Part shown: piece by piece, positions 31,451 through 44,256 of the stretch
Layout of the letters: every line of letters starts with the position of its first letter
Position numbering within the stretch: the stretch's first letter is position 1
Assembly: GCF_000835495.1 (NCBI RefSeq)
Contig: NW_015622542.1
Coordinates: 124,001 to 188,000 of the forward strand
DNA length: 64,000 bases
Direction: 5' to 3'
From: Cladophialophora immunda
Lineage: Eukaryota; Ascomycota; Eurotiomycetes; Chaetothyriales; Herpotrichiellaceae
Notes under the pieces: generated by a model
What the model was told of the DNA's origin: nothing
Databases searched by the model: none
What the model saw: only the letters and a program-made list of their open reading frames with translations
Made by a program: the position numbers and the translations under genes

Positions 31451-32001
31451 GTTGTCAGTAGGTTTGTGAGGAGCTTTTACAGCAGAGGAGTAAGACAGTT
31501 GGGCTGCTGGGGTCAGGGAGGGCCTTTCCAAGGAAAGGGAAAAATTTCAGAAGGTCTTGAATCGGAAAGGGATTTTTGAGTGAAAAGGCGGAGAGCGGTG
31601 GCCCCTGCACAGCCAATAGTCTTTGTGTGCGGCCCTGACCAATCACCGCTGCAGCTCCTCAACGTTCTTGGCACCTCCGTGTCCCGCCATCCTCTTTGGG
31701 CCTGAATGTAAACAAAGCGATAAGTGAGAAACTGTAGGCTTTATTTTCTGCCCTCAACTCACCGAATTCGGTACAAAGTAATCAGAGCGCTTGCCAATCC
31801 ATTGCTGCTGCCTATCCTCCTATCTCTACTACTTGACACGCTTTGGATATCTGAAGGCTTCACTTTGAAATTATCTGATGCGGCGCCCATTGACGAGCTG
31901 AATGACACCTTGCGCAGACAGTTGAGGATGCGACGAAAGCCTCGGGAACGATCAAATCCACAGCTCCTCTACGTTGACCCTGTGTCTGAACTCTTTCCGG
32001 G
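31451..32001. other. Divergent promoter region (IMPDH / IQGAP)
   Basis: Shared upstream DNA of two divergent genes. The IMPDH frame extends upstream of its start to 31531 without a family-like sequence. A 161-codon frame at 31724-32209 overlaps the IQGAP start in another frame and is not supported. Confidence 0.45.
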
Positions 32002-35000
32002 ATGTCGCACTACGCCCTTCGCCGGACACAAACAGACAACCAATTCGGGTTTCCTCAACGACAGACCTCAGCAGCTTCCACTGCTTCTTCAGCCTACTCT
32101 GGAGCATCTAGTGCTTTTCTCCCAAGTCGTACAAGCACTGTCACTTCTACCAACTCTAGTATCTATTCAAGAGGCTCTCCCGGTCACAAGCGAGCGAACA
32201 CTACCATAGAGGAGATGACGCCGGCCAGGAATTATGGTGGAAGCAGTAGCGTGGAAAACAGTCCTGATCATGTATATCGCAACATCCGCCAGAGCCTGCG
32301 TCCACTCCCTCAAGCTCCATCGCCGACCTCGACACCCAATGCCCGCCGTCCGAGTCCCTACCACGTGCGAGCACACACCATCGACCGCTTCCCTCAAACT
32401 TCCTCCGAGGATCCTTTCGTGGACAAGCATCTACATGAGCATCATCAAGAGATGCATCAAGCCAAGACCCACACTCACCAAAGCCTAGTAAATCCACATA
32501 CGAACACCTTCAAAGCCCCTGACCTCCGGGAACTGCAGAAATCGTCTACGACCTATCTGAAAACCTTGTCAAAATTTGCCCAAAACGGTGATGCCGAAGA
32601 ATTTGGGATCTCGGCTCCTAGTCAGTCCGTCACTGGGCTTCATAATCGGAGACAGTTGAAACGCACAGATTCTGTTGCAGCAGGCGCTCGGTCGGTGGCT
32701 AAGAGTTACGGCTGGGGTGAAAGAAACTGGATGGACAAACAACGACAATTTCTGCAGGCTTACGAATATCTCTGTCATATTGGTGAAGCCAAAGAATGGA
32801 TCGAAGACATCATCAACAAACCGATCCCGCCTATTGTGCAACTAGAAGAGGCTCTACGCGACGGAGTTACTCTAGCAGAAATAGTTCAGGCATTCCATCC
32901 CGACCAAGTCCTAAGGATCTTCCGCAATCCGAAATTGCAGTTCAAACACTCAGACAATATTGTCTTGTTTTTCCGGTTTCTGGAGGATGTAGGTCTACCG
33001 GACCTGTTTCGCTTCGAGTTGATTGATCTCTACGAGAAGAAAAACATACCGAAAGTGATCTACTGCATTCACGCCTTGTCGTGGCTCCTCTACCGCAAAG
33101 GCATGGTTGACTTCCGAATCGGAAACCTGGTTGGTCAGCTTGAATTCGAGCACCATGAGCTGGAACAGACACAACGAGGCCTCGACAAAGCTGGGGTCAG
33201 CATGCCTAGTTTTTCAGGAATGGGCGCTAGCTTTGGTGAGCCTGAGCCGGAACCTGAGCCAGTAGAGACCGAAGATGAAAGAATAGACAGAGAACTGCAT
33301 GAGCAAGAAGACGTCATCTCAGACTTTCAAAATCAAGTCCGAGGTGCTTTGGTCAGATTGCGACTGGGGGATGTGATGCAAAGACTTTGGGACGCAGAAG
33401 ATTTCATCGTCGACATTCAATCACGCGTTCGTGGTGACTGGACAAGACAAATTGCCGACTACAGGCTCAATATGCAACGTTTCGCCACAAATATCCAGGC
33501 TGCTACTCGCGGGTTTCTGGTAAGATCGCGACAGAAGAAGAAGGCTCAGCAGTGGAGGTCGAGAGAAAAGGATGTGCTCAAGCTTCAAAGCCTCTTCAGG
33601 GCAGGCCAAATCCGGACTCAAACGCGTGCCATCAAGTCACGAGTGCAAACTCATGAGACTGGTATTCGCAATCTGCAAGCCGCCATTCGAGGAGCACTCT
33701 CTAGGCGAGACGCTTTTGATCAGTACGAAGCCACCAGGACAGCCGAAAAAGAAGTCATATTGCTGCAAGCCGTTATTCGCGGAATGCTCGCAAGACTTGG
33801 ACTTCAAGACGATCACGAATTGCTAGAAAAGGAAAGCTATGCGATCACACAGATCCAAGCCGGAGCAAGGTCATTGCTTGCAAGGATACATCAAAACAAG
33901 ATCCGGCAAGTACTATTCAACTCGTCTCCGGCATGGGCCTCCTTGCAAGCCACGGTCCGAGCGGGTCGAGTCCGTAACAAACTCGCCAACCTGAAGCAGT
34001 CCTTGAGATCGCAATCAGCGTCCATCAGCAATTTTCAGGCAATCCTCCGAGGCGCAAATGCACGGGAAGCTTTCAGCTCGCTTAAGCTTTCTCTGCTACA
34101 GCAATCAACTAGAATTATACCTCTGCAAGCTGCAATCCGCAGCTTCACAGTGCGGAATCAATTGCAAGAGCAGCAACGAGAACTGGAACGACATGCGCCC
34201 GAGTTCATCCAACTTCAAGCACTTTCTCGGGGAGCACTTCTGCGTATCCAGACCGGAGAATTGCTTACAGACCTTGGTGAGACTCAGGACAAAGTAGTTC
34301 AACTACAAGCTCTGATTCGTGCTATGCTCTGCCGTGGTCAGGTTGGAGACTTGCTAAGTGAGTTGGAAACACATGATGAATCTATCACCGAATTGCAGGC
34401 CCTTATGAGAGCAGCTGCTATCCGATCCCAATTTGCAGAGAAGAAGCGTTACTTCAAGGAAAACATGGAAAAAGTCATCAAGATTCAGAGTGTTGTTCGA
34501 GCCAAGATCCAGGGAAAGGCATATAAGAGCCTCACTGCCGGAAAGAACCCTCCTGTTGGAACCCTGAAAGGCTTCGTACATCTTCTGAACGACAGTGATT
34601 TCGACTTTGAAGAAGAGGTGGAATTCGAACGACTTCGCAAGACTGTGGTCCAGCACGTCCGGCAGAACGAACTTGCAGATCAGTACATCACGCAGCTGGA
34701 CATCAAAATTGCTCTCCTGGTCAAGAACAAAATCACGCTGGATGAAGTTGTCAAGCACCAACGACATTTTGGCGGTCATGTCGGTGCTCTCCTCCCCAAC
34801 TCAGACATTGCGTCGAAGGATCCATTCGACCTAAAGGCGCTCAACAAGACCTCGCGCCGAAAATTGGAGCATTATCAGGAACTCTTTTTCCTGCTTCAGA
34901 CTCAGCCTCAGTATCTCTCTAGACTGTTGAGACGCATTAGGGAGCAGGCTACCGCCGAAAAGGAGTGTGACCGGGTCAAACATCTAGTCATGGGCATCTT

Positions 35001-36984
35001 CGGCTACGCTCAAAAGCGAAGGGAAGAATATTATCTCGTCAAACTGATTGCTCGGTCCATCAAAGAAGAAGTCGACTGCTCCGCTTCTCTTCAAGACTAT
35101 CTCCGAACTAATTCTTTTTCCAACAAGTTGTTTGGAGCCTACAGCAAATCTCCCCGAGACAGGAAGTTCTTGAGAGACATTCTCGGACCCCTTGTCAAAG
35201 AGAGTATAATTGACAACGCTGCGCTCGATCTTGAAAGTGACCCTCTGCAAATCTACGTCTCTGCCATCAACAACGAAGAACTGAGAACAGGCCGACGAAG
35301 CCAGAGAGATCCAAACGTACCAAGAGAGGTGGCCATTCGAGATCCGGAGACCCGAGCAACGTTTATTGCACACATGCAGGATCTGCGAGATATAACAGAT
35401 CAATTCTTCCTTTGCCTAGAGGACTGTCTGCATCGGATGCCCTTTGGCGTTCGGTGCGTTGTCCAACAGACATACGAGCATCTCGTTGCACGATTTCCTG
35501 GCGAAGAATCCGATTTTGTGCTTCAGCTCGTGGGCCAGTGGCTATGGCGTCTCTACCTCCAACCTGCTCTCCTGGAGCCAGAGAAGTTTGGTGTCGCTGA
35601 TCGAGCGATGACGCAAGAACAAAAAAGGAACCTTGGGGAGATAGCAAAGGTCTTGAACCAAGCCGCCTCAGGTCGTGAGTTTGGCGGTGATAATGTCTAT
35701 CTCCAACCCTTGAACAACTACGTGCGCGAGTCTATCGGACGATTCGCGGCCATCTGGAGTCATGGTAAGTAGATTAGAGCAGGTCTCAAGTTCTTCAAGC
35801 TAACATTTTGGGCAGTAATATCAATTCCACCAGCAGAGGAACATTATGACATTGACGAGTTCAACGACCTTTATGCGAAGACGAAACCGACCTTGTACAT
35901 CAAGATGGCCGACATCTTCTCCATTCACAAGCTGTTGTCTCAAGAGATTAGTTCGATTTGTCCAAATCAGGACGATGTTCTCCGCGACATCCTGAGGGAA
36001 TTGGGTAGCGTCCAAAGCAATGAAAGCGAACTCAGGGGTGTGAGCTCCAGCGAGATCAGTCTGACACTAAGCCCCAAATTATTAGACTCGGAAGATCCAG
36101 ATTCAGATGTCAAGACCCTATTGACCGAGACCAAACGATGCGTGCTCTATATTATCCGGATCCAGTCGGGTGCCAATCTCCTCGAGATATTGGTCAAGCC
36201 AATCGCACCAGAAGATGAAGAGAAATGGGAGACTTTGGTCAACGACGAACTCCGCGCTGGCAACGGACGGCGTGGTGCTTATACCGACGTCCACAACCAT
36301 CTCGACATCAGCACCCTATCATACCCGGACCTCAAGCGCGTTGCTTTGGAAAATATCTTGCAGCTAGAGTCCATTGGTCGCCTGACGCGGTCGAACCAGT
36401 ACCAGGACCTGCTCAACGCCATTGCTATTGACATCCGAACCAAACACCGGCGACGACTGCAACGACAGCGTGAACTCGAGAACGTGAAGACCACTCTTGC
36501 ACGACTTAATGAGCAAGCACTGTATCTCGAGCAGCAGCTGAAGACCTACAATGACTACATTGAACAAGCCATGGTGACTCTGCAGAACAAGAAGAGCAAG
36601 AAAAAGTTCGTGATGCCCTTCAGCAAGCAGTGGGAGCACGAACGCGAGCTGCAGCGATCTGGACGGTCCTTCAAATTTGGTTCGTACAAGTACTCGGCCC
36701 GGACTCTGGCGGACAAGGGTGTGCTCGTCCACTGGCGCGGCTACAGTGAACGGCAATGGGACCGGGTGGATTTGACCTTCTCCTCGAACGAAGTCGGTGT
36801 TTTCACCATTGACGGCAGCTCGGGGAACATGATGATCCCGGGAGCCAACGCTCAGGTGCCGCTCGACGACCTTTTACAGGCGCAGTTCAACAACACGCAA
36901 TTCATGGAGTTCTTTGAAGGAGCTCTGCGGGTCAATGTCAACTTGTTCTTGCATCTGATTATGAAGAAGTTTTATAATGAATGA
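32002..36984 (+). CDS. IQG1: IQGAP-family cytokinesis scaffold (Rng2/Iqg1/SepG-like)
   Basis: Exon 1 32002-35764, a 51-nt intron (35765-35815, GTAAGT...GGCAG), exon 2 35816-36984; joined 1643 aa. Residues 1-230 are disordered. A calponin-homology domain follows at about 245-365 (LEEALRDGVTLAEIVQAFHP, then HSDNIVLFFRFLEDVGLPDL). From about 440 to 870 there are many IQ-like repeats of the form IQA..RG...R (NIQAATRGFLVRSRQ, LQAVIRGMLARL). A RasGAP-related domain spans about 900-1260 (EYYLVKLIARSIKEEVDCSA; LGPLVKESIID). The RasGAP C-terminal region includes RSFKFGSYKYSARTLADKGV and MEFFEGALRVNVNLFLHLIM. IQGAPs organise actin and myosin at the contractile ring and septum and bind calmodulin-type light chains. 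The splice joins FAAIWSH to VISIPPAEEHYDIDEFNDLY in frame. Confidence 0.95.
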
Positions 36985-39900
36985 GTGATGATTGCACGCG
37001 CATGCATTCCTACCAAATCCGGGCGAGTCGAATTGGGCGCTTCTTGATGGAGGTCTTGTTGGAAAGTGGTGAAGGGCCGCAAGAGCAGTGATATGTGGTA
37101 ACTGATATTGTTGTAGGCAATAGAATTTGGTTCAGCCTTGTCAGTGTGCCACAGCCTTGTTGTGACCCCGTGCGGCTATCTTGCAGTCATATGAGCATAG
37201 AAGAAGAAGCTATTCAACACAGTAATCGGCTGCCCAAGCCTGTCCTGAGAATCAATAGACTCTTGAAGACCCCTTTTCCACTTTTATCTTCGGAGCTGAA
37301 CATAAAGGCTGCCTCCTACCAAGCAGCTCCTTATCTGAAATGCTCGACCCGGCAGAAACAAATGGCGCAACTCGTGCACTTTTCCGGCCCAAGGCTCGCG
37401 TAAAGATGCACTCGCTTCGTCATGCATTGTGACCAGTGCCACTCAGTGTAATCCGATTCATCCCGCGGAACCCGCCCTCTACGACCCAAGGTAACAGAGA
37501 TTGTACGTATCGCTAGAGCGAGGGAACGACGAAGCGCGAACAAAACGTCCGAGGCACGGCCGCTTGTACAACCACGTCTGCCCTTCCGCCCCCCTTTTGC
37601 GCCGGTATCCCTGGGGTTCCTTGAGCTATGTGGCAGTAGCTTCAGTTGACCCGCAGAGCAGACAGCCGGGCATCCGATCTGAGCGTGGGAGGAAGATTCG
37701 GTCAGATTGAATCCGTGCTTGAGGGCGGCTGGCAAGTTCGGGCAAAAGTACAACCGTGCTGCGAACATTGCACAGATCGTCAGTGCGGACCTGTGTGGGG
37801 AGGAGAATGTGCCCGCCTCGTTCGTTTTCCGACCAAAAAGGTGGGAGAGAGGTGACGAAAACACTGCGACGCCCATCAGCACTTACACCAGGGAGCAATG
37901 CTTCGTGGTGATGACCATGGCAGACAGGCACAACGCGGCCAAGGGAGGGTATACTTTGCGCACGTCCGGCGATGGGACCCTGACCTGCCTCCAACTGTCA
38001 TTTGCACTACTCGGTGCTGAGGCGAGGTCTTCAAACGTCGAGCCGTGTGATCATGCTGGAAACAGTCAAGGAAGACCCGCTGCCGCGTCCGGTCGATGTA
38101 TCAACAGGGTATAATAGGGTTGGCCAAGCGATGATCAGTACCGGCGCAGAGAAAGAGGTTTACAAACCCCAGCAAGGCGCTTTTTCTACAATCGTTGCGA
38201 TTGAAAACTTCCGTGTTGGCGCTTTGAAAGCCAACTTTTGCTTGGACCAATCTACCTGTTCCTCTGTAATACCTCGTCAAATCAGCCCAATCAGGACCAG
38301 CTATCGTTTCCGAATCAAGGGTTTTGGGGAGGTTCAGGATTGTTTCGAGATCAAGGGAAGGGGACCATGACGCCGAGCAAGTTGTTCAGCTGGAGAACGA
38401 CGGCTTCGCCGAGGTCACCTACGAGGTACGGAGTATACGCGAGTTGCATACCGCAGATGCTCATCGGTGGGCGGACGGCTTTAGGGGGTTCCCTGAGAGG
38501 AATAATGACCTATAGCGACCCCCTGCAAGGAGTTGGGGAATGCTGATCGACGACATTTTCAGGGCCCGTCCTCGCCGTACGACACTGTAGATCTCAGCCT
38601 GATTTGTGACAGAAGCTTACTCGAAGCATACCAGTGATGAGCGTCGGGTCCGTGCCTTGGGGCAATTCAGCCGTTCTCGCCTCGAAGGGCAGGAATCGCA
38701 AATTATCATGCCGACCCCCCCTTTTGGAGATTGGGGACTTTTCTCGATCTGAGGAATTGTTTTCCGGAGATTTTAATCTTTCCGCTGTGGTTAACTCTGG
38801 ATAATAGGCGCGGAAATGCAAGGTACGAGGAACAAGTGCCAGAATGGGGGAGCCAACTCGGCACAGGGCCCACAACCCATCGCTGTGCTCGTTGCCGGCG
38901 TAACCACTTCAAAGGCGAGATGGAGTTGGACGAGTTGGGACAAGTTCAGGAACAAGTCTTGGATCTGTCATGCGACGAGATGCGACTTGCACCACGTGTG
39001 AACTAATTTGGGATCCATCGCAAGGGCAAGCCGCAACAGGCCATGGAGTGATTCGAGATTGGATGACTGGGAGAAGAATGTCATGAGACTGGAAGGAAAT
39101 TGTATTTTACCACGAACCCCGAGTCACGAGGGACAAGAAAGCGTGGGATTCTTTCGCCGACGTGGCTTGGGCTGGACCGGCCGGCAACTGGTATGCCTGG
39201 GCTCACATTCTAGCAGCCTTTTCATCATTACCCCTTTTTTTTGCCCAAACGAGAATTTCGTTGAAGAGCGGTTCGATAGACGGGGGATTCTGTTGACGCG
39301 TTTGAACACGGGTTAGCTTTGTCCCGGAGGCGGGACACTGGGTATAACAGATATATATGCATGATGTCAATGGGCGTCTAAGGGGAATGCGGGCTCGCAG
39401 TCGAAGATCGCCGTCCGATTGATTCAGAATCCATCGATAAGGTAAGTCAAGGTTCTCCTACCGTTGACAAGGCCCCCCCAGCCGGCGCACTCTGAATTTG
39501 TTTCTTTGCCATGTCTGGGCGAACTATCGAATCGGAACAAAAGACGATCATACAGAGGTGACGTGTTAGAGCCTCGACACTGGCAAAGGTGGAGAGCTCG
39601 GCTGGTGCTAGCTCGTGGCCAAAAGTTGGTATCGACTCGTTAAGCCTGGTCCCCCCTTGCATTGGAATGCCTGAACCGGTCGAATCAAGGTGTGCATGAC
39701 CTCCCTCGCGCTCAGGGGTACCACCATCATGCGAGCGCTGTTTCTGCAAATCCCCGGTGACACTCCATGTGAACTGACCGATAGTCTGAGTGGGTAACAT
39801 GCTTGGGAGAGGCTGTCGCGGCTGGGTAAGATGATTCCTCTCCATTCGGTCTGTATAGCTGTTGGGCCGAACGGAAGTAAGCGGGAAAGATCAAAAGGAT

Positions 39901-40098
39901 AGGAACAGCCGTGTTGGATAAGAAATGGACTCTGCTTTTCCCCCAATGCTCTCTTTCTTTGCTTTGAATCGTTCTCAGTCCGCTTTGTGGCCGGATAACA
40001 TTCCTCCAGCATGATTTGATAGGTGTATTTACCGACCTGATACCCTCACCCAGTACTCCGCCTCTACATCGCAGCTTTTGTCAGCAAACCCAGCAGCC
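36985..40098. other. 3.1 kb stretch without a supported gene
   Basis: Several 60-180 codon frames exist on both strands, the longest at 37331-37882 minus. They are Cys/Arg/Ser-rich, overlap each other and show no domain, signal peptide or splice-joined continuation I can support. A non-coding transcript cannot be excluded. Confidence 0.4.
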
Positions 40099-41025
40099 AT
40101 GGCGCAGCACCAAAGGAATGCATCGATAGCATCTTCGACCAAGACAGCCACGCCGACAGACAGCTGGGAGTCGTACTTTGACTCGTGGAGGGTGGAGGAC
40201 GGCGACGTGCCCGACATGGCACCACCCCTTGCGCCCACCATCATTGAGCCAGTGATCGTGGATGACGAACTATACGACCCGGAGAGCCTCCTGAACGCCC
40301 AAATCAACCTGGACCGGGCTCTGGATTTGGAGTTGGACTGGGATTTCCAGGAGTATCACCACGACTACCGGGACAGGTGCTCGCCCAAGGTGTTTGGGAG
40401 ATTGAACGACGCCAATCCCGCCAACAAACGGCATGCGATTTGCGTCTCAAACCGACGGGCTGCGGCAGCGGCATACTGTCAACGCCAGAGTCGAAGAGAT
40501 CGTCGCCCAGTGACAGTACCTTCACCAATGGCTACCGGGCCTGATGACGTTGGCTGGATGGCGAAGATGGGGACGACCCAGCCTCGTCAGCCATTGGCGG
40601 CAAGGCAGGAGGAGACAGGCAGATCTGGCCATGCGTCCCACGGCGCCTTTGCGAGGAGAACCCTGCGTCTGCATGGGCGCCGGTCGGACCATGGGCTGGA
40701 GAACTCAAGCAGCAAAAGGCCACACCAGGCACTGCAGCGCAAGGAGCATTTCAAAGGAGGCTTGGGGAATCCACCGCAGGCGGAGCCACTTGTAAGTACA
40801 TGATTATTTGCCCCCGCCGCGGCGGGCCCATGATGTGCCTTGGCCCTTGGGCCTTGGACACTGGACTGTCCCTATGATCTCATTACCCAGCACCTACGCC
40901 ACCCACCCGCGCCCATACTATCCCCCCTTGCGGCCCCTATTACGCAGCAACCGGCACCACTGGGAAGTACCACTCGAGGGTCGATACCTTGGCTGGGGGA
41001 GCTACCTGCCTATGTCTTTACCTAA
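40099..41025 (+). CDS. Hypothetical protein, uncertain gene model
   Basis: Exon 1 40099-40791 ends exactly at a consensus GTAAGT donor. A 99-nt intron ending in CATTACCCAG leads to a 45-codon exon (40891-41025), giving 275 aa in one phase. The first 100 residues look like real protein: acidic, with DSWESYFDSWRVEDGDVPD and NAQINLDRALDLELDWDF. Residues 115-225 are Arg/Gln-rich, and the +2-shifted frame across the same stretch reads more naturally (LSTPESKRSSPSD, then SSAIGGKAGG). An extra intron or a frameshift around 40380-40570 is therefore possible. No domain is recognised. It lies 0.6 kb upstream of the SrkA kinase on the same strand. Confidence 0.4.
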
Positions 41026-41642
41026 ACCCTTGCTACAGCCACTTTGCCCCTCCAACAACAAACCCCCCTCCTTCGTCACTCATCCGTCACCCATCCGTCA
41101 CTGAGTCTTGCTGCTGCCGCTGCCACTGCCGCTGCTCCCTTTCGTCCCCAAATTCCCTCCCACCAGTCCAAGCCCATCTAAACTCCAATTCAATCCTCTC
41201 ATCATCCTTTCGTCCTCTCAATTTTCAACCAGCTTCTCTTTCACTTGCTCTTCCCCGGCGGCCACATCTCGCTTCCGCTTCTTCGTTTACGCCCTCTTCC
41301 TCTTCCCTCTCCCCCGGCCCCGCCTCACACCTTGCAGCCGCCATCTCGAAACCAAGACTCGTCATTGGCACTTCACCCTTTTCCGTCAAAGCTGCGCTCC
41401 GCTTATCCTGCTGCTGAATCATCCACCTCGCCGTTTCCTGCAACCACCGAAACTCTGGGCCTGAGACCCTGCCTACTACTATCTCCTGCCTACTGCTGTG
41501 AACTTTTCTTCCACCTCGCAACCTCGTGTGTCACCCGCTGGCCTCGACTGCAATCTCTCGATTTCTCTTCCTCCCCTCCTCTCTTGCATCCTCTCATTGC
41601 CTTGCCGTCCGTCCGTCGACCTGTCCTGGACCGTTGGCTAAA
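41026..41642 (+). other. Pyrimidine-rich leader/promoter of the SrkA kinase gene
   Basis: About 600 nt, strongly C/T-rich on the plus strand from 41050 to 41635, directly preceding the kinase ATG. Long pyrimidine tracts before the start codon are typical of promoters and 5' leaders of expressed filamentous-fungal genes. Confidence 0.5.
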
Positions 41643-43929
41643 ATGAGCACCATTCAGAATCTCAAGAACTTTATACGTCATGGGAAGCAAGCCCGCGTTG
41701 CCGACCCTCCCCGCGATCATCCCACTACGAATGTCTCTCCCATTCACGCCCAGCAACAGAAGTATCATCACGGCGTGAGCGACCCTATAGGCAACCATCA
41801 CAGACAACCACAACATCATGTTCAACCTCAACCAGGTGAATATTCCGTCGCCGCCGGTGACAATCGAAATGTCGCCGCTCAGGCCGGAGCTGCCGCAGCT
41901 CACGCTGCGGGCAAGAACCAGAAGATCCAAGCAGACATCGAAGCTATTGTTGCCGAGGAGAGGGAAAAGGCCAGCAAGATGCCGCGATACCCTGGTCTCG
42001 AGCGCTTCATCCTCGTAGAAAAGATGGGCGACGGCGCTTTCAGCAACGTCTACAAGGCCAGAGACACCCAGACCGGAGACGAGGTCGCCATCAAGGTTGT
42101 CCGCAAGTTCGAAATGAACTCGAATCAGGTATGCCGGGAGTCATGGGACACTGTCATGTCTTGGATTCTTTCCCTTTCCTGCCCCCTGCCTTCGCACGCC
42201 CTGGCTTTGCCGTCCCCAGCATTGCACAGCTCCTTTCCTCTTTGTCTCCTTCTACCACTCCTTTCTTTCGTTCAAATCAGCTTCAAAACCAACCGTCTCT
42301 AACCTAGGGCGATGCTCACCTTCATCCGAACTTCAAAAAGCAACCAAAGGGCGTGGAGGTGCGCACTTCCATCCTATCCGAACCCTCTACTTACCACTTC
42401 CACTTTGATCCACTCCTTGCCTCCGTCCGAACGCAGACTGACTTCTTGCTATAGCGGGCCAATATTCTCAAAGAAGTCCAAATTATGCGCCAACTGGATC
42501 ATCCCAATATTGTGAAGCTCATTGATTTTTCCGAGTCGCGGCAGTACTATTATATTGTCCTCGAGCTGTGTCCGGGTGGCGAATTGTTCCATCAGATTGT
42601 CCGCTTGACATACTTCAGCGAAGATCTAAGCCGTCACGTCATTACTCAGGTCGCCAATGCCTTGCTTTATCTGCACGAAGAGACCGGTGTAGTTCATCGG
42701 TATGGATTGTGATGGTAGATTGCTATGCAAGTAACTAACCTCGCCCCAGGGACATCAAACCGGAAAATCTTCTGTTTTATCCGATACCGTTTGTTCCGAC
42801 TCGGAACCCCAGACCCAGAGGCCCCGACGATGAAGACAAGGCGGACGAGGGAGAATTTATTCCAGGCGTCGGTGCCGGTGGTATCGGCCAAATCAAGATC
42901 GCCGATTTTGGCCTTTCCAAAGTGATCTGGGATTCTCAAACCATGACGCCCTGCGGTACAGTGGGTTACACCGCTCCTGAAATTGTCAAGGATGAACGCT
43001 ACAGCAAGTCGGTCGATATGTGGGCTCTCGGCTGTGTGCTATACACCCTTCTTTGCGGATTTCCTCCATTTTATGACGAGTCGATCCAAGTCCTGACGGA
43101 AAAGGTTGCTCGGGGTCAATATACCTTCCTATCACCCTGGTGGGATGACATTTCGAAATCGGCACAAGATCTAGTCTCGCATCTTTTGACCGTCAATCCC
43201 GACCGGCGATACACGATCGAAGAATTCCTGAATCATCCTTGGATTCGCAACACAACTGAACCCACGTATGCTGCAGCAGATGCTCCACCTCTCGCCACAC
43301 CTCTCCATGTCCGCCAGAAAGAGATAGCCCAGGCGGGCAACCTCCCTGCCGACTTCCTCACCACTCCTAACACCCCAGGCGCCAAGCGAGCAGATTTCCG
43401 ATCGCCCGGAGCTGTCAACCTCCGTGAAGTATTCGACGTGGGCTATGCCGTCCACCGACAAGAAGAGGAAGCCAAGAGGAGAAAGAATTTCAAGCAAGGT
43501 TACCGAGGGGCAGGTATGCCTGGTGGATTAAATCCTCTGAATGAAGACGAAGACGATGATGATGAAGATTACGAGGAAGAAGTGTCAAGCAAAGTACCTA
43601 AGAATCAGCAACCCTCCGATGTGTCAAGCATGGAAGCAAAGATGCGTCAAACCAACCTCGGGACCCAGCCCTCTGCTGCAGCCCAAGCGCGAGCGGCAGC
43701 AGCGCCCGCGAGAAGCCAACATCATAATAGTCAGCAGGAGCAGAAAGGATATGGCCAACATAGCGCAGCGGTAGCGGCCGCTGCCAAGCAAAGTGTTGGA
43801 CGGCGAAATAAGCAGCCGTTCGAGTTGAGCCTGGACAACTCAACACTACTGGGCAGGAGAAATAAGATGGTGGCAGCCAACAATCCGAACGCGCCTTCTA
43901 AATTGAGAGAGGAGCTGAGTGTGAGATAA
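41643..43929 (+). CDS. srkA: Ser/Thr protein kinase of the Rck2/Srk1/SrkA (MAPKAP-type) family
   Basis: Four exons, 41643-42128, 42308-42358, 42455-42699 and 42750-43929, join to 653 aa. Exon 2 is only 51 nt, encodes GDAHLHPNFKKQPKGVE and keeps the phase; introns are 179, 96 and 50 nt. The kinase domain begins near residue 121 with FILVEKMGDGAFSNVYKARD and VAIKVV (catalytic Lys). It continues with YYIVLELCPGGELFHQIV, HRDIKPENLLF (near 260), IKIADFGLSKV, CGTVGYTAPEIVKDERYSKS and DMWALGCVLYTLLCGFPPFY. The insert PRPRGPDDEDKADEGEFIPG between HRD and DFG is typical of fungal SrkA. The C-terminal tail is acidic (DEDDDDEDYEEE), then Gln/Ala-rich, and basic near the end. Relatives act downstream of the stress MAPK Sty1/Hog1/SakA in osmotic and oxidative stress and cell-cycle delay. 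Confidence 0.95.
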
Positions 43930-44222
43930 TGTGGACAAGCTGGAAGACAAGTTGTTGGGACCTCACGCAGCAAAGGACACTCTTCACATACACACCCTCC
44001 CCCTCAACACCCTCAAAGATTCACCAGGCCGCGAGTGCAAGAAAAGGAATGTGAGCGAGCGTTTAGTTATTGCTTTGTCGATTTTGTGCATCGGGAATGG
44101 GACTGGAACCAGCACGGCTGCAGAAGGATGACTAGCAACCTAATGAACAGGTCTAGAAATGAATGTGACATGACGACACAGAAATTGGTTCGCCTTTTGC
44201 TTTGGCGGCGGCGGCGGCTTCT

Positions 44223-44256
<34 letters not shown>

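Noticed and set aside
31724..32209. 161-codon frame overlapping the IQGAP start
   Set aside because: It runs into the IQGAP coding exon in another frame and lacks features; more likely 5' leader.
37331..37882. 183-codon minus-strand frame in the large spacer
   Set aside because: Cys/Arg/Ser-rich, overlapped by equally long frames on the other strand, and no motif or signal peptide.
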